From assembly GCA_930367215.1 (NCBI GenBank), contig OV884060.1, forward strand, positions 177,703,253 to 177,767,252: a DNA stretch of 64,000 nucleotides, read 5' to 3'. Made by a program: the position numbers and the translations under genes. The notes below the pieces were generated by a model. The model saw only the letters and a program-made list of their open reading frames with translations. It ran no database searches and had not been told where the DNA came from. This stretch comes from Pollenia angustigena. Taxonomy: Eukaryota; Arthropoda; Insecta; Diptera; Polleniidae. Positions 33,374 to 42,700 of this stretch are shown here, in pieces (position 1 is the stretch's first letter; each line of letters starts with the position of its first letter).

Positions 33374-33700
33374 TTAATTTTTAGCTTTATTTTCAGCCAT
33401 AACACTAGTAATACGTGCACATAAAGCCTCGGCCCCTTTCACATTAACTTCCTCATAATCCGGCAATGTTTTCATACGTTCCATCCAAGCCGTAATAAGG
33501 GGATATTTTTCACCACTGACAGGCAATAATTTATGCAGTGTTATGAGAGTGGTGTTTATCGAAACATCAGCTACAGTCATTTCATCGCCCACAACATATT
33601 GACCTTGTTTGAGGAACGCTTCTAGAAAGCTGTATGCATTTTGACACATTTCTATGGTTTTCGGATTAAATTCTCCCTCACCGCCATAAATATTGCGGGC
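33374..33700 (-). CDS. GstE13: GST exon 5 (C-terminal domain)
   Basis: Acceptor TTTATTCCAG precedes ARNIYGGEGEF in phase 0. 108 codons include YVVGDEMTVADVSINTTL, the conserved N-capping box and hydrophobic staple of helix 6, and end ENKAKN with a TAA stop. The open frame upstream of 33700 is intron reading into MCITLFQ and is not part of the protein. Confidence 0.97.
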   Translation of the reverse strand, partial: ARNIYGGEGEFNPKTIEMCQNAYSFLEAFLKQGQYVVGDEMTVADVSINTTLITLHKLLPVSGEKYPLITAWMERMKTLPDYEEVNVKGAEALCARITSVMAENKAKN

Positions 33701-36700
33701 CTGGAATAAAGTTATACACATAAGAAATTTGTTTAAAATGTAGAGGGTTCCTCTTTATAAAATGTAACTTTTAAATTCATTTACTTATATTTATTCATAA
33801 AAGCTACGTGAAAGAAATCGATTTTTAATCGAAAATATTGTTTTTAGTAGATTTATTTATCAAACATTCTCCTCTTATTTCAAATCTATATATGTAAATT
33901 AATTAAACTGTATTTTTAACAAAAATCGTGACTTAAATTCAAACATGGATTTTTAAATCGCTTGAAATTTATCACATTTTTTAAAACTATAGTTTTGTAA
34001 TAATAAGTTAAAAGGCAGTTTTGTAAGGGAGAGCAGCACAATTCCCCCTTGCAAATCCGCTTACAAGAGGCATGATTTTTATATGGCGAATTTCACATGG
34101 AAGCACTATTTTTTACTCTCTGCTCAAAAACAATTTGATGACTTATTGCTTAATAAAAGTATGAAATTTCAAGCATCTCTTATGTTCAGTAAAATACATA
34201 TCGGGAATAATCCTTTGATCATTTTTAAATCATTGCAATGCAAAATGCTTCAATTAAAGCTATTAACAGAAGCAATTTGATCTTTGTTCTTTGAATCGTT
34301 TATTTCAGAAACCGGTCAAGTGTGCCTTTTTTAAATGTCGTTTGACGGGTTTCTGAAATAAACAATTCAATTATTCAAATTATTTACTTACCACCTGCTT
34401 CTTATAAAGGATAATGTAAAGTTTATACATAAATCACTTTTAGTTATCAACTTAAATTAAAAATTCACATCAACAGTTTTTGCTTCTCTGCTGCTTCTAT
34501 ACAAACTACATATTTAAAAGAACTAATTATTTGCAATGCAGTTAAAGTAGAAAAACTGCCATTTCTTCATTTGTCATTGACAAAAAAATTTTGCTTTTAC
34601 TTCTGATTCATTAAATGTAAACAGTCGCTATCAAACCAACTCAAAAAGCGAAAAGTTATAGACAAATTTTCATTTTTTGTTCGACAGTTTTTGGTTTTGA
34701 CTCCAGTTTTTTTAACGCTGATGAAAGCTATCACCACGTAGCTAAACAAAATGTATTGGTATAATATACAGGTATGTCATATAAATTAATTCCGATCGAA
34801 AGTGATTTCGTTTTATGTGAAGCAAGGTATGAAATCACTTCCACTTTTGATCGGAATTGATTTCAGTGACAGGCCTGATATTTACACATTTTTTTTTCGT
34901 CATTTTATTTGATCCAGTGTTCGAAAATAAACAGTACATTATTTAGCGTTCGGCTCACACACCCAAGAACGATATCTATTTTTTTTGATTGTGATTGTGT
35001 AGACGAACACAACCCTTAATACCATTCGTAACTATTTTCAAGAAAGAGCCGAACATTATATACTGTTCTGTTCTTCGTTAAAAAACAGTACAATTGTAGT
35101 GATACTGTAGACAAACATTATATTTAAATGTTCTATAATGTTCCTTTTTTACATTGATAAAGAAATTAACACTATTAGCGTTTGTGTTTTTCACAAATAT
35201 AGCGAACCGAACACTAAGCAGCGATATTTAGTGTTTATTTTCGAACACTGATTTGAACACATAAAAGAGAAAATCAACGAAAAAGTTAAATTTTGAACAA
35301 TTTTATTTCAAATCATGTATATAAAAGCAGTGTTCGAAAATAAACTCTACATTATTTAGCGTTCGGCTCACACACCCAAGAAAAAAAAAACCGAACGTAA
35401 TTGAGTGTTCTCATCTTTTGTTGTGTTGGATAAAAACAGTATTATTTTTGTGTTCGAAAGATGACAAACAGGGAAATGTTCTTTTGTTTAATGATTTTCT
35501 ACACAAACACTATTAGCGTTTGTGTTTTATTCAAATCTACCGAAACGAACACTAAGGAGCGATATTTAGTGCTTATTTTCGAACACTGTTTTAAAGTTTT
35601 AGAGTATATACTTACAACCATGTCTTTGATAACCTGGAATAAAACACCATTTTCATAATGTAAACGATGATCAACTCGGGCCCTTTTGCTTAGATCCTTG
35701 GGATACAATTTATCGTCCTTGGCATATTTTGAAACCATAAAACAAATAATGGCATGACTGAAGAAAAAAAAAAGATTTAAAGTTTGAAGCAATTAAGTTT
35801 ATTAAAAATTCTACCTGTCTATATATACTTCCCCATCAGTATCTACAAAAACAGGAATTTGATGTTGTGGATTTAACTAAAAGTGGAACAAAATACAAAC
35901 ATTTTAACAACATTCATTTCAGAGAAAGACAAATTTAAAAGGTATCTATTTATTAACTTGTTTAGCATTTGAAACTTCTTATAATAAGTTTTTACTAAAC
36001 TTAATGAATTTTGGTACCAAATTACGGCACTCGATATCGATCGAAATTCCTATTTAAATTGTATTATAAATTCTATCGATATCGAATGCCGTAATTTGGC
36101 CCCTGTTATGTATATTAGGTTGACCGTTAAAATTAAAAGTTTGATTTCTTCTAGGTCTCAACCTCAAATTTTGTGGGTATTGATAAAAAACAACGCAAGA
36201 AAAATTTTAGGACGATCGGCGAAGGCTTAGCCGTCCCTCACGCCCACCAAAGTTTGAGAAAATTATATTTTTACATAAAATTTGACATTTAAGCTTTGTT
36301 CACAATCAGAGCAACAATTTCGTTTTTTCTTCTATCTTCTTTCTTCCCAAAGTATATTTTCCTTTCATTTTTCGAATAAAAATGTAACTAAATTTTTTTT
36401 TTTAATTTACTAAAGTTCAGTCTACTTTAACTTCAGCAACAATTTGTATGAAATTGTTTCCGACGTTTAAAATCATTTTATTTAGTTTTGAATAAAAATT
36501 TCAACATAATGTTGTAAAAAATAATAATAAATGCATAATATTGTTGTGGCTAAAATTTGCAAACGGTTGCTTAATGCAAAATGTGTGTGGTTGCAAAAGA
36601 AATTGTTGCTCTATTATGAACACCAAGTGAAAATGTTTTTTTGATTGGGAACGAAGCTTTATGTTTCAAAACTTAGAAAATATTAATTTTGTAAAAAAAA

Positions 36701-39700
36701 ATTTAGCAAGTTTTTCCTTAATCTCTTATTTAACAAAATAAACTGAAAAATATCGAATAAACCAATAAAAAAATCAAATTTTAAATTAGTTGAAGAAATG
36801 TATTTTCGACACACAAAAAAATAATCTAAGTAATTTTACCAAGGCCTGCATAGATAACTTATTTTTATATAAGCTCAAAAAACAAGTTTAATTATCTAAC
36901 TTAATTGGTAATTAGTACAATAAGAATTGCCTAAAATGTTTGTTAAGAAAACTATTAAACCTAACTAATTTTTAAAATGGGTTCCTTTTGTGTTTCATAA
37001 AGTGAATTGTGCAAGGAACTTATAAATTGCAATAATAATGTGGATTTATTAACTGATTTCATTTTGGGTTCTATGGGCGGTGGGTGGAGGGCGTGGCCAA
37101 TTTTGATTAAACTTTATATTTTTCTTAATTGAGCTAACCAAAGGCTCAGAGCAAAATTTCAGAAACTTTGGGACAAACAAAAAATTTTGGGTTCTATGGG
37201 TGGTGGGTGGAGGGCGTGGCCAATTTTGATGAAACTTTATTTTTTTATTTAATTGAGCTAAATAAAGGTTCAGAGCAAAATTTCAAAAACTTTGGGACAA
37301 AAATTAATTTTGGGTTCTATGGGCGGTGGGTGGAGGGCGTGGCGAATTTTGATGAAACTTTATATTTTTCTTAATTGTTCTTAATTGAGCTAACCAAAGG
37401 CTCAGAGCAAAATTTCAACATTCTACGAGCACTCCTTATATTTTTGCCAAACATTGTACTGTTCATCAAATTTACAATGTTGTCACAATATTAAAATGAT
37501 AACGCCAAATGTGCGTCTTCCGACTCTTCTTTTTAGTGTTGTCACAGTACTGTAAATTTAAATTTACAATGTTGAATTCACGAATTTACAACGTAGTCAC
37601 AACCGTCTTCCGACTCTTATTTTCAATATTGTTACAAATATAAATTCGCTAAATAAGCAAGCAAAAATGTTTTGTGTTTTGATGGTACCATATTTTTGGT
37701 AGAGTCACAATTTTGTATTTACAGGGTTGTGGCGGTACATAATATTTAGAAGAGTCGTAATTTCTGCCTGGGTATTTGTACTAAATTTGTAATTTTTCTT
37801 ATCTATTTTGTATGGGAGGTGCGACGCGCACTTCTCGAATCCCGCCAATTTTTTTTATATAGAGTTTGTGTATTGATAACTAAGATGCTTGTACGTAATT
37901 AAAATACTTTGGCTCTTGTCTATCTTCAGATACACTGAAAAAACAACAACAACAAGAGATTTAAAGGTAAATTAGAGGCAGCCGTCGTGTTTTGTTTATA
38001 TTTATAGACGGGCTGAGTTTTAATAGCAAACAATTCGGGACTAGGTAGGTAGGTAGGTAGAAAGGCCGGTGTGAAGTTTCCTTCACACCTTCACCCAGAG
38101 ACCAATATGGTCCATTGTGACGCCTTAATTAGAGATAGCTAAGAAGGTATAAAGTATGTGAAGTAAGCAGCAAAAGCATAAGACAGATCCGAAAGATAGG
38201 TAGAAAAGAAAGGAAAGAAAAGAAGGAAAAGGACCAACCCCGAGAGAAATCCCACTTAAACCAAATCCGCCCTACGTGCGGTTAGCACCCAGTCTCCCCT
38301 CGCGCAGCCAGGCCATCCCCATTACGAATCCTATCAGATTCTCGAGTCCGCAACCCGAGACATCCCCTAATTCGCCCAGGAATCTACTGCCCAGCCACCT
38401 CAACCTGCTACCCTGCAACCTGGGACAGTGGCACAGAAAGTGCTCAACTGACTCCAAGTCCTCAGGGTCCTCGCACAACCTGCATATATCCGACAAGTCG
38501 GATCCCATCCTCACCGCCATCCTGCCTATCATACAGTGGCCCGTGATAATTCCTATCATGGTCCTAACGCAGACCCTGCTCCTGCCCAACAGCGACACCG
38601 AATCGGACTTCCTAAGCACCGGCCACAGTGTCCGTGATACCCGACAGTTCGTTCGGCTCCCCCAGGCCCGATTGTTCACGCTCAGTATCCATTCCCTAAT
38701 TCTACCAAAATAGAAGCCCAATGGAGGCCTAACCGCCTCCACACAGTCAGGATCCTCCATCTCTGAGCCCTGTCTTGCCAACTCATCAGCAATCTCATTG
38801 CCGCCTATATCGCAATGACCCGGCACCCAGCATAACCTTAGCAGATACTCCCCTAAGGCTCCCCTCAGAGCCCTCCTACACTCATCAACTAGCCTGGAGT
38901 TCACATAACAGCCCCTTACGGCCATAAGAGCCGCCTGGCTGTCCACATATATAGTGACCTCCGAGCCCCTATCAATGTTGTCCCTCATCAGTTCCACGGC
39001 CCTCCAGACCCCCAGAACCTCCGCTTGAAAAACACTGCAGTCGTCAGGAAGCCTATATGACCTTCTTATGTTCAGATCCTCAATGTAGACCCCTGCACCC
39101 GTGCCCCTCATCTTCGAGCCATCAGTGAAAATAGCAAATCCACCAAATAATCTGCCCCTTCCCGACCAGCTCTCCCTAGAGGGCATTATTACCTCTGGCA
39201 ACCGACCAAAATCCAAACTGGTGCTAACATAATCAGTGGATCCCGGCGGTCCCAGGCAATAGCCACCAGCCTCAATCTCACCCAGGATCCGTGAGTGACT
39301 CTGAGTCTCATTCCTCGTAAGTCCTAACTCCCTCAGTCTAAGAATGCTCCTGGCCGCCATTCCCATCACATACTGCTCAATGGGCAGAAGATGTAGAATG
39401 ACATCCAGGGCAGCCTGAGGAGTACTTCTCAAGGCACCTGTCATGCCAATTGAAGCACACCTCTGAGCCTTAGAAAGAAGGTTCCTACGACTTGCCAATC
39501 TCAATGACTCCCACCAAACACAGCATCCATACGTAAGAATGGGTCTAACCACCGAAGTGTACAGCCATCCCACCACTGACGGCCGGAGTCCCCAGCTCCT
39601 ACCTATCGATGATCTGCAAGCATAGTAAGCATTGAGACCCCTTTTGAGTCTCTCCTGAGTATTCCTACCCCATGACAGCTTGCTGTCCAGAAAAACCCCC

Positions 39701-42700
39701 AGATACTTAGCACTATCAGATAGTCCAAGCTCCACTCCTCCCAGTACCGGCAGTCTAAACTCCTCCACCTTGTACCTCCTAGTGAAAAGAACCAACTCCG
39801 TCTTCTCCGGATTTACTCCCAGTCCCTTGTCACTTGCCCATGCCGCCAGTTCGCCCAGCGCCCCTTGCATGATGTCGCTAATTGTCGGCAGAAACTTGCC
39901 CGACACCAATATCACCACATCATCCGCGTAGGCTACGACCTTCTGACCCATTCTGTCAAAACGTCTCAGAACGACATTGACGGCCAAGAGCCACAATAAG
40001 GGAGAGAGAACTCCTCCCTGTGGGGTCCCTCTAGTCACCGATTTCCTTAAGCGCTCGTTTCCCCAGTCCGAGTGAATAACTCTGCTGCTAAGCATCATAG
40101 TTATCCACTCGACCAAGAACAACGGAACCCTTAGGTCAATCAGTGCCTGCCTTATGGCCTCTATCCTCAAATTATTAAAGGCGCCCTCTATGTCAAGGAA
40201 TGCCGCCAGGGTGTATTCCCTGGTTCGCAAACCCCGCTCCACTCAATTCGGGACTATATGTGATGTAAATATGTAACAACCTAGTCCTCATCGTTAAATC
40301 AACTTCACTAGTTATAAGAACCCGGAATATAAGTACTTTATAGGGTCTAAGATCAATATTGTAGAAATTACAAACGAATTAAAAAACTTATACAGGTACA
40401 GGTCCTCACAAATCCGCATGTTTTTGTGTATTCGAAGTTTTTGTTCGAAAAAAATTTAGTTGATCTAAAGATCGCTAATTTGCTAACCGCAGCATGATAG
40501 CAAAGTCTAATATTTATTACAAATCGTGAAAGCTGTAAAGAATCACAAGAAAAAATCGCTTCTATTGCGAACATGGCTAAAATTCGCAAAAAATTTCAAA
40601 CTTTTAAGCAAACAAAAAGTAATTTCAATTTTTGGGAATACAAAATTTTAATTTCAAAAGATTTTGTTATTCGTGCTTAATTCCCAGTTTTTATTCTTGA
40701 CAAAAACACTTGAAATTTATTGTTGATGGGATAAGGTATTCCTATGCATTTCACTGGTTGCTTAGGCCAGATCATCAGGAAACTTCATCCATAAAGATTT
40801 TAGAAAAACTAAAGATATTAAACCAAATAAAACTGTTAAACGTATAAGAATTATAGCAACAGTTCTACTTGTAATAATATCAAAGCTTAAACAAAACACA
40901 TCAACAATAAACAACAGTGGGTTTATCTCATCTTACATTCCCCACTACAATTAGTTGAAATTCTCTCAACATTAATTGTAGTTGTAAGTAGGTTAAGAAA
41001 AACAAAATAAAAATAACACAACAACTTACAAAAGATGTTGTCAATTAAGTGTTTTTTAGGCCGTGCACTTGCCTGTTTATCAAAAAGTAATTTCAATTTT
41101 TGGGAATACAAAATTTTAATTTCAAGAGAAAAGCAAACACTAAAATTAATTTGAAATCAGTAAAAAGTTAAAAAACAAGTTAGAGTGCTATATTCGGCAA
41201 TGCATAATCTTTGATACCCTCCACCGATAGTTCGAATGTTAAGGTAGTAATATCTGTATGATGTCTATTTATTATTATCTTTATAAAAACAGATATCTGC
41301 ATTAAAATTGGTCGCGGTTTAGACCTATAATAAATTATTGACTGGCAATTAGAAAGTTTAATGCTTTTTTTTTTAGCAATTTTAAATAGCTTGAGTAAAA
41401 TATCATGATTTGTAACAGTTTAAGCTGAACTTAAATGATTTTCAGGAGAGCAATTTATATTGCAGCCATGGTAAGCTATGCCCCAATCATTTCAAAATTC
41501 TGCATATGCGCATTTCACTGGTTGCTTAGGCCAGATCATCAGGAAACCTTTTCCAAAGATTTTAGAAAAGCTAAAAATATTATACAAATAAAAACCTAAA
41601 GCGAAGAAGAATTAAAATTCTTATTTCGCAACCAGTGAAATGCGCATAGAAGCTAGCTTTCCCTCAACAATAAATTTGAGTGTATTTATCAAATATGAAA
41701 AATTGGGAATTTAGCACGTCATACGAAAATCTTAATAATAAATTTTGTATTCCCGTAAATAACTTTGATATAGTAATTTTTATTTTAAAAAAATTATTTA
41801 AATTTAATTTTATACAAAAACAAAGATTTTATTTGTTATGTATACATTTTTTTTTTCCTTTATTTATTCCACTTGGGAACATAGGGCTTCTACAAGTAAA
41901 TTCCAACTTATTCTATCATTACATACATCTTTTATTTCATTAAACGATTTGTTCTGCATATTGAGTTCTTGTATGACTGTTCTACGCCAGGTGTTCTTTG
42001 GGCGGCCAGAGCGTCTGCTACCAATGCCGTTCTTGTGATACTGCCAACTGGTCGTCGCAATGTGTGGCCTATTCACTTCCACTTTCGTCTTGCAATTTGG
42101 CGAATATGTATACATATTTCATTCTAAAAAAATTCAGATTCACACAAACGACTACAAGCACATTGCCACTATTCCATGGGCACGGCACCACTGAAATAAA
42201 AGCGTTTTATAGTAAGGAAAACGAAAACCAGCTTTTATGTTTTTTTACTTTTGGTAACTAAATATTTGAGCAAGATTTACAAGCTTTGTCCACATTTGAG
42301 AAGTCGGGTACACCATTAGTTTTGCCATTGTAAACACCACCTTTTGAAATAACAGCGGCGCCACTCTTTGTAGTGGAAGTAATCTACGGCATATGTATGT
42401 ATCGGTTTTAATTTTAATTCCGCTTCCACAGCCTTCACCTGTCGTTTTCCACATATAATAATATTCAATGATTTGTTTTATGGTCTTCCCAGGCAGCTGT
42501 TTACAGAGGTGACAAGTTAATTTAATTCGTTATGAATTGTGCCTTAAGTACTTACGAAATTTTGTCTTACATCATTAAAATATTTGCCATATTTATCTGA
42601 AGCTTCTTCAAGTAGATTCGCTTTAGGAGGACTCTAATCTTCGATTTCATCACAACATTAAACTAGACCAGTAGAAGGAACTAAGGAATATATTGCCTCT

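Noticed and set aside
38276..38713. 145-aa plus-strand frame
   Set aside because: Antisense shadow of the GC-rich retrotransposon ORF.
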